Shown one piece after another: positions 1-13,237 of a stretch of DNA of 64,000 nucleotides; the first letter of the stretch is position 1; every line of letters starts with the position of its first letter. Where the stretch lies: contig CM040446.1 in assembly GCA_022749755.1 (NCBI GenBank), positions 461,339 through 525,338 on the forward strand, given 5' to 3'. The position numbers and the translations under genes are program-made. The notes beneath the pieces were generated by a model. The model saw nothing but the letters and a program-made list of their open reading frames with translations. It did not search any database and was not told where the DNA came from. The DNA is from Azadirachta indica. Lineage: Eukaryota; Streptophyta; Magnoliopsida; Sapindales; Meliaceae.

Positions 1-277
1 TACCCTCGACATGGGGGTCTACGAGGGTGCCGCACGTGCCTTTCCGCTGGGCGCGTGACAACATGCTGAGAACATACAAACACAAAGAAAAGTATAGCAA
101 AATCAAGCAGACAAAAAAATGGAGAAGCGTGCAACTCGTACAATTTAGGCACGTCGTGACATCCATCACAAAAGGCACATCTTTGAAACAGAAATTGCCC
201 GAATTCAAGCTCAGACCGAAGAATTTTAAGTTTAAATTCCTCGATAATCATAAAATTAAGTATAAATTAGTACTCTA

Positions 278-321
<44 letters not shown>

Positions 322-2370
322 TTAACACATTTAACATTGTACTCCTTGAATTATCATAAAATTAGACCCAATTAATTAAAGAAACACTAGCGCACTTGTA
401 ATTGCCGAATCTATCACGAAATATGCGAAATTAAAGTTCACGCCGAATCCCTTATTGTCCATACTCTTACACTCAGAGAGACGCCGCATTAGAGTCGTTG
501 GAATAATAACATTTGGGTCCTCAATTTTTCTAAAACTGTAATTAAAATATAATTTACATTTTAATTTACCGTTTCTTTAAAAATTAATCCGCAAATAAAA
601 TTAATAATTTGATTGTAGTACCACTTAAAATAAAGTAAACTTTGAAATTTTTTATTTTATTAATAATTTTTTTAATGGAATCTAGCAAAAAAGATAAGAA
701 AATATGTTCTTAGTTTCTTGAGAATTTTTTAAAAAAAGTTAGGAAATCAAAAATTGTTATCCCATTTGTTAATTAATATATTATTTTAACTAAAACAATA
801 AAAAGTTTAAAAAATTATGTGTATTGAATTTCAAGTGCTAAAACTATTTACATAACAATTTATTATTAAAGTATTCACGTATGATTGATAGTAATTATAA
901 TCTTTGTTCCAAACTCTAAATTCCCGAGGGCATTTTCCCCCAAACTGAAGGGGCCATATATCAATTTCTGTATTACAAATAATTTAATAGAAGTGATATT
1001 TCCTATATAGCCCTGGATGTGCCTGCAAAAATTTCTTATAGGTCCCTAAATATTTACTTAATTAAAAAGATATTATTATACGTCAATTTTTTTGATCCCA
1101 AGCATTGAACACGTTAGATTCTGCACAGGGCGTGGGCGTCAAGAGTAAGAATCCAATGAATATGAAAAGAAACATCCATCAAATAGCGGCATCCATTTAC
1201 GTGCTCACACACTTCCTTGTGGTCAACCAAGATTTTGACAATCTAAGTGCTAGAAAGAAGTCAAATTTAGAAAGCAGGCAAGTGGACAGCAGTACTGCTA
1301 CAAATTGTATAAATTCCTCGTGTCTTAGGACTATTTTCCTCACAAGTCACACAAAATCCAGCAAACTTGAACTTGCAATTTGAAATAAAGACAATGGAAA
1401 ACTGCAGTTTCATCAAGATTACTCTTGTGATCTCAATTGCTTCACTTATTTTCTAGGGCCTTATGAGAGTGTGTGCACTGTTTGATAGAGGCCCAAAAGC
1501 CTAGAAAAGTGTTTAAGCAAAAGCATAGGATAGGGCCCAATTCTTGCAGGCTTTTTCGTAGTGATATGATCAAAATGGTTAGGATTCGTACATAGGGATG
1601 TTCCAAACCGATATCTCTAAATCATTAAATTTGAGTAGTGATTTTTTTTTTTTTTTAAGTTTGAATACGAATAAAATTTGAATTTCATTAAAATATAAAT
1701 TTAATTATATATTTATTTTTTATCGTAAAAATTTAAAAAATATAAATATTAAATTGTTTATTTTTATAAAAATTAATATGTTGATTTATATATTTAAAAA
1801 ACTTAAAACTAATTTATTAATTTATTAACATATATATAAATGTTAAGTAATAGATTATTATAGACAAATAAAATATTTAATTTATTTAAATATTTAATTA
1901 TTCATATTTAAGTTAAAATTTTTAAGTTAATTAAATTCAAACATTTTTAACTAATTTTTATGTATAAGTTATAAAACAAACAGTTTTTTTAAATATGAAT
2001 AATTTTATTTAAATTTAATTAAGATTAAAAAATAAACAATCCTCTCATGATCCTCCCATTTCATAATGAAATAGTACACACATACGGTAACAATGACCAA
2101 AAAGAAGAGTACAACCATCTAATAACATAATGTGTGTGATACTCCAATTTGATTTTGAAGAATGATTTTAGTTTTTGGTTGAATATTTTATTGGGTAATT
2201 AACCAAATTCTCTATGTGAGTTGGATTGGAAGAAGACCAAGGCTGTTACTGGCGAACGTAGAGTCAATGAGGGTGGTATTAACAGACAAGTCAAAACACT
2301 TTGTTAAGCCGACATTAAACCCACTTGCGAACCTTCTGCAACTAGAAGTATTGATTGAAGTTTTAGAAAC
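1..2370. other. AT-rich intergenic region
   Basis: No supported gene. The first ~60 bases are unusually GC-rich for this window and may be the end of a feature lying off the left edge. Short open frames at 27-359 and 1105-1383 have no recognisable domain and no plausible gene structure. The stretch 1640-2030 is mostly A/T and resembles the body of a non-autonomous DNA transposon, but I could not fix its ends. Confidence 0.6.
279..322. repeat. Compound microsatellite (AT)n-(AC)n
   Basis: An uninterrupted TA/AT dinucleotide run passes directly into an AC run. This is a simple compound SSR, likely length-polymorphic. Confidence 0.95.
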
Positions 2371-3230
2371 GGTAAATATCTTTTAAAATGATAAACATTT
2401 TTAAAAATAATTGTACAATTATATATAAAATAATTATTTTTTTTTATATATTTAAAAAATATATAAATTGAATATTTTACCTATATTGTTAATACATAAT
2501 AATTAATATATTCTTATGATTTATTTTTTAACTATTATATATTCAATATTTTGGATAATTAACATTTAAATTATTATTATTTAAATAATTTTATTGTCAT
2601 TGTATTAATAATATTCAATATATTTTAGAATAATTGGTTATAAATTATATAAATTATCTTAATTATAAATTAATATAATTCTAGATAAATTACATAAATA
2701 TTCTCAAAATTATAAATTATACAAGTAATTCTATATGCTAAATATTTAGAATACGTAATTATATTATTTATAATATTTTTGATATATAAATCCCAAATAT
2801 TCAACATTAAATATTTATTTATCAAAAATATTTTCAAAATTACAAATAATATAATTCATATAATCCAAAAATTGAGAATATTTGATTATAAATTTTGAAA
2901 AAAATTTAAATTATTTAAATTATAAATTTATTAAGAATATATTATCAATACATACTAGTCAAATATTATCTTACATATAATTCAAATATTAAGAATAAAA
3001 TTATTTAAAATAACAATAATTTAGAGACTAATTTTCTAAAATATTGAATACACGATAAATCAAAAAATAAATTATAAAGTTATATTAGCCATTATGCAAT
3101 AGTAACAAAGTTAAAATATTCAATTTATCTGTCTTCTTAATATATAAGGGCAAGACAATTATTTTTACATGATTGTACAGTAAATTAAGAACAATACTTG
3201 TCATTTTCCTATATTTTAGGGGTATCTACC
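2371..3230. repeat. Long imperfect inverted repeat (fold-back, MITE-like)
   Basis: The left arm (about 2371-2620) aligns to the reverse complement of the right arm (about 2980-3230). Key landmarks are GGTAAATATC at 2371 against GGTAGATACC read backwards from 3230, and ATAAATTGAATATTTTA at 2463 against its reverse complement at 3112-3128. A further ~120 bases of arm follow at roughly 75-80% identity by eye. The whole segment could fold into one hairpin. I could not define a target-site duplication, so the family is unassigned. Confidence 0.65.
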
Positions 3231-3429
3231 ATTTTCTTATACATTAGGGATATCTATCAATATCCTAACTAATATTAAATAATGGTATAATCGTTATTTA
3301 CTAATAAGTTAGAATTTTTATAACTATTTTTAAAATTATTAGAACTAACTAAGTTAATGGATCAAATTTTGAAAAACTCCCCTATCTTTAACCCGCTAAT
3401 AAATTATATAAAGCAAATAATTCAATTTA

Positions 3430-4675
3430 CATATTTATAAGCAGGGAATGATGCTAGCGTTTTCAAGCACTTGCCTAGACTTGATCAATCGATGGAAGAA
3501 GCTAGTAATTGGTTCTTCAGGACAAGTATTGAAGTTAATGTTGCTTTAGAATTTCAAACTCTAGTAGGGGATGTCATTTCTCGTACAGCTTTCGGAAGCA
3601 ACTTTGAAAAAGGAAAGCAGATATTTCAAGTTCCAAAAGAGAAAGTTATACTAGTTCTTGAAGCTTATTTTCTACCTACCTTCCGGGTTTAAGGTACCTG
3701 CACATATCTCTTCAATTAAGAATAAATCTCAATCAGTTAGGTATATGTATGTCATTATCTGCATTTTGGTTTTGCACGTACAATTCCTGAGACAGATTTA
3801 TACCCACTAAAAAGAACAAAAGGAGATATAGTCTAGACAAGGAGATTACAGCAATTTTACGGGGTATCATCGATAAGAAAGAGCAAGCTATGAAAATTAA
3901 CAAAGAAACCTGCTACGATGATCTTCTGGGGTTGTTGTTACGATACAAAGAACAAAATAAAAGTGATTTGACAATTGAATTTGTGATTGAGGAGTGAAAA
4001 TTGTTCTACTTTGTTGCAAGAGACCACTGCAAACTGGCTTACATGGACAATGATCTTGTTATCAATGCATCTAAACTGGCAAGAAAAGACGAGAGAAGAA
4101 GTTCTAAAGAATTGTGGAAAGAAACCACCCGGTATTGAAAACTTAAATCACCTCATGATTGTAAGTATACATGATCATTTCTCATATTCTTCTAAAGGCC
4201 ATACATACATGGAAATTGATTCAATTTATGAATTGCAGGTTTCAATGATATAACATGAAGTCCTCAGATTGTATCCACATCTGAGAGCACAGTTTCGATA
4301 TACTATCCAAAAAACCAGCATCGGAGGACTTTCTCTCCCAGCAGGTGTAGAAATCATTCTAACAAAATTACTTCTTCATCATGATTCTATGTATTAGGGA
4401 AATGATGTCGAACAATCCAATCCAGAGAGATTTGGTGAAGGAGTTTGAAAAGCTTCAAAGGATAAAATGGCTTTCTATCCTGTTGGCTAGGGACCCAGAC
4501 CTTGCCTAGGCTAAAACTTTGCCACGATAGAAGCTAAGCTAGCACTAGCTATGATTCTTCATCATTTTTCATTCGAGCTCTCACCCTCTTATATTCATTC
4601 TCCTATTACTCGTATAAATCTTCAACCACAACATGGAGCTCCAATTATTCTGCACTAAATCTGGTTATAGTCATA
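3430..4675 (+). pseudogene. Cytochrome P450 pseudogene (CYP72-clan, CYP749A-like)
   Basis: Broken C-terminal two-thirds of a plant P450. In order: a segment with DVISRTAFGSNFEKGKQIF (3570-3630), typical of CYP72-clan enzymes; an intron-like break; then RFIPTKKNKR and DKEITAILRGIIDKKEQAMK (3800-3900). The oxygen-binding I-helix region (ETTANWLTWTMILLSMH, 4026-4076) lies in another frame after a stop. The K-helix EVLR (about 4257) follows a stop. The PERFGEGV block is near 4420. The heme loop reads G-stop-GPRPCLG-stop-NF (4485-4515), so the Cys ligand is kept but stops replace neighbouring residues. The C-terminal beta region runs to about 4660. There is no N-terminal membrane anchor in the window. 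Family placement beyond the CYP72 clan is tentative. Confidence 0.85.
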
Positions 4676-4993
4676 AACACAATTAAATAATGCTGTAAGA
4701 GATTAATTAAGTCTGTGCTTTGTTTGACTTGTAACTTCACCACGAGTTTTTGCTGCGGTTTGCAGTTATATATTTATTAATGTGGGTTTCTTTGCCATTT
4801 ATTATTGCCAGGATGACTTTTTGCCTTTATAAATAGGCTCCAATCAAATGGACTTCAAATTAATGAACTGCAACATCAGCAACCCGGCCTATGTGCTGTG
4901 GTCCAGATCAGGGGCGTTGGACTTTAGAGGAAGAAACCTACTACAGTGCAGAATAAGTGCAATACTCGTATATAATTATAATATCATATGATT

Positions 4994-5622
4994 TAAGGAT
5001 ACGTTCGGTATGCAGGACTACATAGCATAAAATAAGTGGATTGGACAAATTTTTATTTATTCAGTATTTAGTGTAAATTAAAAACTCTCTAAACTGTGAA
5101 AAATATAAAACTAATACAATCTATACATTAAAAAAAGAGACTTGTGAGAGGGAAGGGCCTTTGTCTAATTGTATTCAATTTTAAGTCTCTGCATTATTTT
5201 CTCTCGTCTTTTTTCTCATTACCTCAACAAACAAAATATTTCTCTTCCACTCTCTTGTCTCAACAACAAAAAAAAACCCTAAAATATAATTGCGATTTTT
5301 TTTGTTTTTCCACAAAAATCTTTAACTTTCAAAATCATATCTTAAAAGTTTTATAGTCGATCTTTAACTCCATTAGTAGCCCACTTCTCTTAAAGGAAAT
5401 ACAACAAAAATGCTTCTATTTTTTTATGAGTTTTGAAGAAATTATTTGTGATTTTCTTGTAGTAGTTTTTTTCATTATAATATATATTAACAATAATGCA
5501 ATATGGTGTTGCACCAAATATAACACAGGTTTTCATTTAATCCATTCCAGTGTAATCTATTCCAAAATGATCTAGTCCACCTAAAATAATGCAATGCAGT
5601 ACATGCTACCAAACCCACCTAA
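4994..5622. mobile_element. PIF/Harbinger-type (Tourist-like) MITE with TAA target duplication
   Basis: The element body is 4997-5619. The left end begins GGATACGTTCGGTATGC and the reverse complement of the right end begins GGTGGGTTTGGTAGC, matching the GG...GTTTGGTA consensus of PIF/Harbinger termini. Both sides are flanked by TAA (4994-4996 and 5620-5622), the 3-bp duplication typical of this superfamily. There is no transposase, so it is non-autonomous. The open frame at 5144-5356 lies inside it and has no domain support. Confidence 0.75.
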
Positions 5623-5808
5623 GGTTATTAAATATTAGAACAACGTACAAATAATTTAGTAGTAAGTACTTTCTGTTTTTATTCAAATAGAACTGTTCAT
5701 ACTATTTAGTTTAATCATTTAGCTTTTGATAATGAATCTATTTTATGACTTTAATTTAAAGATCAAGGATAAAGGTGTTAGAGTCATATATGTTGGCATT
5801 TTATTGAA

Positions 5809-5945
5809 GTGAGAATTTTCAGTTCCCCCTTATTACTTTTCAAAATATGCCGATACCTCCTATTATATTGTTAATACCTCGGACCCCTAATCTTATCTCT
5901 GTTAGATGCAAGTGTTAAATTTTGAGTGCAATTACATTTCTACCC
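5809..5945 (+). repeat. MULE-1 left terminal inverted repeat
   Basis: Pairs with 13238-13377 at roughly 70% identity by eye over ~135 bases. The most conserved stretches are the outer 24 bases and the inner GTTAAATTTTGAG block. Confidence 0.85.
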
Positions 5946-6479
5946 TTGTGAAATCATGTTAACTATCACATTTTACCTATAGCAATTAAAGACTTCTGAA
6001 CATGCTTGTTTAAGGATCCAAAGTATTGCCAAATTATGGAAATGCCCTTACTTGTGGACAAAAAATATAATATAAAAGTACTTGTTATTTTTTATGTGAA
6101 ATGTTGTCAATTAATTAATAATATTTTAATTTTTATGTAATCAACTATAAGAATTGAAATTAAGACGTTGGGGAATATTGTTGTAAGAAAAATACTTAAA
6201 TACCCTAGTGTAAATATACAAAATGTTAACTTGATATTTTTGCTTTGGAGGCAAAATAAGGAAATAAGAACCAATGGTGAGAAATATCTTTTCTTTAAAT
6301 TGGCATTCTATTCTCAAGGCCTGCAGCTTCCTCACGCTTCCATTTTAAAAACAATGTTATCTCCTTGTTCTCTTCTATTCTAACAACAATGCTCTCCCTC
6401 GTTATCTTCACAATCTCATTTTATTCCAACACATAAATACACAAAAAAGAAAACAATATGTACCATTCAACTCTTCAAG

Positions 6480-7055
6480 AATGCAAGTGAATGAAGGAAT
6501 ATTCAAATTTAGGAACAAATTATGCAAAAGTGGAAGGAAAGCTGTAGTAGATATTTTGGAGTTAGAAAAAAAAAAACCCTAATAAGCTTTTCTTATCTTG
6601 TATATGTAGAATGTAGGTTGTAGATTTTTTTGGTTGTGGAAACCAAGTAGTATCTCAACCAACATTTGCTAGCAGACTATGGATTAAACAAAAACAATGC
6701 AAAACTAAGTGCTGTCAATGGTGGAATCTTCAAGTTTAAAAGTAAATATTGTAAATATGGTGTCAATGTTGGAGTTAGAATTATCAGGGAGTTCAAAAAT
6801 CCAAACAAACTATATTTCTAGTACAAGCAAAAGGAGAGTTGTGGGTTTTTCACTTTCTAGAAACTAATAAAAATGGAGGTACATGATAATGTAAGAGATA
6901 TGGCAATATCAAGCATAATTTCTAGTAATGAAAGCTTAAGTACATCATATGTAAATGAACAAGATGTTCAGAATGATAAACCTGTAATGCGCAATGGAAA
7001 TGCTAAGAAGATAATGATGGTAATTATAATGTTGTTATGCATTTATATAACGTAA
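6480..7055 (+). pseudogene. GRF-zinc-finger-like remnant inside MULE-1
   Basis: A reading frame with GGIFKFKSKYCKYG...VGVRIIREFKNPNKLYF (about 6729-6818), a stop where a Cys is expected, then KQKESCGFF. This spacing resembles GRF-type zinc fingers (CxCG...NPGRxFYxC...C.FF) found in small proteins carried by plant MULEs. A related phrase (KFRNKLCKSGRKAVVDI) occurs about 200 bases upstream, suggesting duplication. It continues into an open 60-residue frame (6873-7055) ending in a hydrophobic tail. It points opposite to the transposase. The assignment rests on spacing and key residues only and is tentative. Confidence 0.45.
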
Positions 7056-8690
7056 TTATGGAAGATTTCATAATCCACTTAAACACAAAAAATGTAATTG
7101 TACTAAAAGTGCATAGTGTTTGATACAATATTTGTAAGGTTAATATTCAAATATCAAATGTCATCAATTAATATGCTCAAAGGCAAGATGCATACTACTT
7201 GATACAAGATTAGCAATCAAAATGAGAAAATATGCGTTTAATATATGCCCTATCACATATATTCCATATAAAAAATTAAAAACATCCAAAAAATCAACAA
7301 AAAATTCTCCAAAAGTAGCTGCATCATGCACAATTGCTACATTTAGGGAAAAAAGGGTTATTATCAAATTCCTCTCTTGAGGTTTTAGTTAGTATCAATT
7401 AGATAGAAAGAAGGGAAAATGTATCAAAAGCCTCTCCTGAACCATTTGTCAACCATTACTTGACCGTCATGTTAAAGGGTAAAGAAATAAAATACTTGTA
7501 CACTCTAACCGAGCATGATCAGAACACTTTCTAAATATTCTATCTGATTAAATGTTCACAACTACATGGCTGATTGATGTACGCAAAATCAACTTATAAA
7601 AGGTCAACGAAGCAATAACAACTCTTGATTTGCAAATAAGCCATTGTCCATATTATAATTAGAACACTTTCTACATACTTAACAAAAAGGGTTTGCACTA
7701 AAATATGTCAAATAAAAATTGTTGCATAATTTCAAGTATCAACAGACACTTCCTAGCGAACATATCCTACTATATTCCTACTTCTTCCCTTGTTTTTAAT
7801 ATTACAAGCTGTTAATGCACCCAAAAACTGCCATTATAGTACAGTGAACTCCATTCCTTAGAAACCAAATTGCCTTTAACAAACTCACTTATAATCCTCA
7901 TTTTTCTTTCTCACTCTCACAGCTCGCCTTTGAAAAACGAATTGAAGTCATCTTTTGCTTTTGGCTTTAGACCTTGATTTTTTTCATCCAAAATTACAAA
8001 AATGACATCCTTCGAAAACTTATCTAGTAATCAATTGTAGGAGTATCATTTGGCTTTCACCTATTCTCGGTTCTCTGAAGCTTTTGCTTGTGTTGTTATA
8101 ACTTGGAAACTCTATTGCTTATAACATTTCAAAGAGACCCGAAACTTTATGAAATGGCAACATCTTGCTATGCCTCCCAATTTGGGGAAAATCATGAAGA
8201 ACAAATCATATATGTCGAAACAGACTCAAACAACATTTATAGCAACAATCTGGCTAATTTTCAGCGAATACGGCAAGAGGTGATCAGAGTGAGATTCAAT
8301 AATGCGCAAGTTTTCATGGTGCCAAAACTAAAGTTGGAGCCTCAGAGACCTAGTCACCGGTTATCAAGATAGGGTATTACTAATGGGTGCTTGCCCAAAC
8401 TCAGATACGTTGGCATTTTTGTTGGACCATTAAAACCACCACACACATTCTGGGTTAAAAAATAAGGCTTTAAATAATAGCAAACCTATAGTAAGTAACA
8501 AAGGGTAATTAAGTAAATGCATTATTTAGAGTTAGTTGCTTAACAGGTCAAGGGAGATTTTTAATATAGTCTCCATTCTTTCCATCTAACTGATACTAAC
8601 CAAAACTTCTGGAGAGAAATTTGATCATAACCAAAGAAAGAAAATAGAAAAGAGTTTTGTATCAGTACATTAGCTAATATGTAAATAGCA
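7056..8690. other. MULE-1 internal non-coding stretch
   Basis: No supported gene. A plus-strand open frame at 8088-8372 codes for a Gln/Asn-rich 94-residue peptide with no recognised motif. Confidence 0.5.
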
Positions 8691-8699
8691 TTGTTAGAG

Positions 8700-11600
8700 A
8701 GTCCAACACAACTCAACATACTACTTGAATTGTTTTGCACCTGAAAATTAGCCATAGGTGTTATTATGTCTTTTGGGAATTAATTCTTCTTTTATCATCT
8801 TTATCGGTCTCTTCCCTACTAGCTTCACTCCTCTTCCTTTAGTTTTTTTGTACCTATTAAGACAAAAAAAAAGGAGTTGGAATATATTTATACAACACAC
8901 TAATCAATATTAGTAACATATTAAAACAAAAAAAGATTTGAAAGATATGTAAGGAATAAGTAAAAACAATTCAAATTGTTTTAGTATTTTACTAGGGGCA
9001 ATCGAGGTTTATGCTTGAAGCTTCAACTTGTTGTACCTAAAGTATAATTAAAATTAGTAAGCTAAGCAAGAAATTTGATTTCATGTTACATTACATATAT
9101 AAAACGAAAAGAAAAGTCTACATAACTTTATAAGTGAACAATTTCTTTTATTATGAGGGCTTTTAAGTCCAATAGGTTTGTTCTTAACCATATTAACTTG
9201 TCAAAAAGTAGGTTCATTGTCAATAAGTAGGTGGCTAAATAAACCTCTTTGCTCATGATCTTGTCAATATAAGCAATAGGTCAAGATTAGAGTGCATGAT
9301 GCAAGCCAATGCATGCTTATATGGCAACTCATTCAACCACCAAGCCAAACAATCTTATGTTGACTTACTAAATTCTCCCATAAAGTGTTTTTCATCTTTA
9401 AACTTGAAATCAAAAACCTCAAATTGATGCTCATTTAATTTCATCATCAGCTACTTCTTTATAGCTTTAAACAGCTTGTTGATCTTCTTTTAGACTCTTG
9501 GAGGCAAGTTGGTGAGCCACTTTTAACATTTTTTCTCACCTCTCAATCATCATCTTCATTATCTTAAGTCCAATGAACTCTAGTAGCTTAGTAATTGGCT
9601 GTCTCTTATGCTCATTAGGGATACCATTTTATGACTCAGTCATATTATTAGTAACATGATTTACTTTGAAAAAATGATCAAAGTAACATGATTTACATTG
9701 AAGAAATGGTCAAAGTAACATGACTAAGTATTGAGTTCATTATTTAGTAGCCATTCATAAGTAAGGGACTTAATTTCCATAAATTTATTCATTGCATAGT
9801 CAAAGTCCAGCTTGTTTATTGCCATAATGGCTCTCTAAAAATGATCTCTTAAGAGTTTTGAAGTGAACATCTTGGTAAAATTTTATGTATATGTGCTTCA
9901 CATAAAACCTACATTCATCACAAACATCACATGCTAATTAAAATATTTTCTTGAAAACTTAAAATTAAGTAAAACAACATATAAATTAGCTTAAATAAGA
10001 ATAATTCATGTAAATTAAACAAACCAAGCATTCATTATGTTTATATCCAAAGAACTAAAATCATGTAAACAAAAAACAGCATTCATTTATTCTATCCATA
10101 TCCAATAGGAAGTTAAATAATGTAAATAAAATGCAGCATGCATTATTTCTATTTATATCCAAAGAAATCATTATATTAAAACACAACATCCATTTTTTTT
10201 TTCATATCTAAAGAAGTGAAATCATGTTAATAAAAAACACAGCAAGCATTCTTATGTTTATATCCAAAGTGAAATCATGTAAATAACACAAAGCATGCAT
10301 TCATTATATTCATATCCAAAGAAGTGAAATAAAACCTTATTGTTGCTCTTGATAAATGGATTTTTAGTGTTGCCATTACTCTTATTTATTTATCATACAT
10401 GAAAGTAATTGACATTCTGTTCAATATATTCATATGCTCTTTAAGCAAGGATAAAAATCAACTCCAATTGTCTATGTTTTCACCTTTGCATACACAAATA
10501 GCTAAAAAGAATATCCATCATTAGCATCCAAGGCTACTGTACTGAGAAATAGGTGATAGTCATTAATGCAGATAAATCTTTATAGTCTGATATAAACCCT
10601 CTTTATTATGCAGCGAACCTCACAAAAATTCTCTTGAAGGTGCTAATAAGATATTGTATTTTCACTGTTGACCCCCTACTTTTTTCCAAGTAAAATATAG
10701 CCATAATCTTGAAGTCGTATGTAAGAACTTATAAAGTTCAGCAGCTTCTATTTGAAGAGCTTTTCTTTTGACTAAGTACAACCTCTTTTTTGTCGCCTGA
10801 CACTAAACCTTCTGCACAGCTTAGTAGCTAATGCAACATAAATTATAACTAAGTTACTCTTGATAGTTCTAAACATCTTATTAGCAATCCAATCACTAGT
10901 AACCTGAGGGTTCTTGAACTTTCTCTTGAAAGTATAATCCTCCGTTGAAATTGATCTTACCATGAAAGTAAAACCATCTACTACAACAGAGGCATGGATC
11001 CTCTAATTGTAGTCGGGTCTCCTATAAATTGCAGTCACTAAGTACTCTTATTCTTAATTTTGTTCAAACGAAATCTTTTTTAGATCGCATAATCCTTCAA
11101 AGCCTCTCTAAAGTGATGGATACTGTTAAAGGTTTGGGCAGCTGCAAGAGTAATGTCATTCTCAATTGGTATTCTATACAATCTTCCCCTCAAATTCCTC
11201 ACCATTCTGCCCACAGCATTTTCTTCATAACTAAAACTCATATCAGCATCACCAACTTCATCACAATCATACTCTGACAACGCCTCATCATTATTTGATG
11301 GTGATAACTCGTCAATGTCCACAACATTCCCAACATCATCATCTTCCTTAGAATTCAAAATATCTCCAACATCATTATCAGTTCATTCAATGGAATCATT
11401 ACTGCTTAGTTTAGCATCTTCATCCTCATTATCATTAGATTTTGATTCACGCTTACTTCTGTAACTTACCCAAGTTGTAACAGCATACTAATTGCCCATA
11501 TCACCAACATCAATAGACTCACTTTTTCCCTCATCTTTTTCCTCATTTTGATTGTTTGCTTCTTCTCTGTATGCTAAAAATAACCTATTAATTGCAATTT

Positions 11601-11900
11601 ATCATATTAGTATCTATCTCATCAATATATATCTCATTAGTTGTAGAGGGTGCATTTATTTGTGCAAATTCTCCTTATTTTGCATGCTCCACTGTTCTAG
11701 CTTATGTTTGTGCTTGGGTGACTTTGGAGATAGGGCACTTCTCATCAATATCAGCCACATCATCTACTTTATTATCATTAGCAACAACATCATCTGCTCC
11801 ATCATTATTAGTAGTAATATCATCTACTTCATCATTAGCAACAACAACATTATTTGCAATTAGAGTGATTTTTTGAAATAATGAGCCTGCGTGTTTAGCT
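8700..11900 (-). pseudogene. MULE transposase pseudogene (MuDR-type, SWIM zinc finger)
   Basis: Read on the minus strand from 11900 downward. An Asp/Asn-rich acidic leader (about 11900-11300) precedes the MuDR DNA-binding region with AVGRMVRNLRGRLYRIP and FREALKDYAI (11100-11200). Next come MVRSISTEDYTFKRKFKNPQ and a decayed catalytic region containing LDANDGY (about 10520). The HIYIKFYQDVHFKTLKRSF...YAMNKFMEIKSLTYEWLL block is at about 9900-9740. MTES-x-NGIPNEHKRQPI is near 9620. A SWIM-like ELPYKHALACIMHSNLDLL follows (about 9330-9270). A basic GRGVKLVGKRPIK tail lies near 8830. Multiple stops and frameshifts, and an AT-rich intron-like tract at 10000-10340, show it is dead. Order and motifs match plant MULE transposases. 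Confidence 0.85.
10027..10335. repeat. Short tandem array (~60 bp x 5) inside MULE-1 transposase
   Basis: Five diverged units each carry a TATCCAAAG core, a following AAATCATGTAAA-like stretch and CAGCATTCATT-like spacers. They occupy a non-coding interval between transposase segments, probably a former intron. Confidence 0.75.
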
Positions 11901-13237
11901 TCAGCCGTGGGCTTTGGGTCATGGTATAATACTTTTAGAACCAGTTCTTTTCATTGTAATGGCAATGTATCCATATCCAACAGCAATCTGTTAAAGCTTT
12001 TGTCCAAGGTTTCTGAAATGATGTTCATAAAGTCATTGTTATCTAATACAAATCTGTCCTTTGACCAGGGCAAAACTACATTGATAATGACTCATCGAGT
12101 TTGGGCAGCTTTTTAATGATCTCTAACACATCATTCATTATTGATATATATCAAACAATAGCAGTCGATATCAACATTCTCAACATTAACTTTTGTGCCA
12201 TAAAACATAAAATCAATGTCGATTCGAAGAATATCCATCCTGTCAACAGCAGCAAACAATCATCAATAACAAACTACCAGTTCTCCATGAATAACAACAT
12301 GCGAATTTCCTTTGTTTGCGCTAGTTTCCAACATGGCACATGCAACCAAAGCACCAAAAAAAAAAAAAAATAGGCACTTTGTTAACCAAACAAATTTGAA
12401 CAGCAAGTATAAACCATAAAAAGCATGATTTATGCATTAACACCCATCAAGGAAGCAATTACATTAAATTTACACCATATTTAGCATCAATATACCCATA
12501 ATCTATTATTATACACCCATTCGAAAGAAAAAAAATCATGAATCCATCTAAACCGATGTTTAAAAAGCAACCATTATACCATCAAATCAACTTACAATGA
12601 GGGGAATTCTTGTACAATAAACAATGACAAAGATTACAACACCAGACTAACCAAATATCCATACCTATAATAAATAACACCACAGGAAAGCTATAGTTCT
12701 TCAAATACCCCAAAAAAATACATTTTTCAAGAACAATAACATTAAACAAACAACACACGTAACAATGTCTTTATATAAAACAATAGCTTCTTAAACCAGA
12801 TAAAGTGTATACTCACTTGTTAGGCATTTCTTATACTCCAACCAAGATTCTTCTTACCAAAATATGGTGAAAAGCTATGAAGAATACCTAACCCACAAGT
12901 TTTCCTTCGAATGGCTGTCAAACTTCACAATGTTATAGCAATTATGGCGTTCCTTAGTTTGGGTTCAAAGCTAAGTTTAAAACTAGTTCAAAGCTTAAGG
13001 TAGATTGAGTTTACCGCACAAATGAGAGAGGTAAGCCAAAAGTCTATTGTTCTCTAATTATGATGGCACTGTTTGTCTTCAAGTGTTTATTTAGTTTAAA
13101 GTGTTTTTAATTTAAAGTGTTGTTTTGGATTTTTTTGATTTGATAGAATAAGTGTCTTAGGTTTTAACTATGGGAGCCATTTTTGTTTCAAAATCTGACA
13201 ACATGGCCAAGGTTTGTCCACTACCACACATAATTTA

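Noticed and set aside
8088..8372. 94-residue plus-strand frame inside MULE-1
   Set aside because: No motif, no paralogue in the window, and surrounded by decayed element sequence.
11029..12373. Several plus-strand open frames of 69-103 codons
   Set aside because: They lie antisense to, or overlap, the decayed acidic MULE-1 transposase leader and are low-complexity Ile/Asn/Ser-rich shadows.
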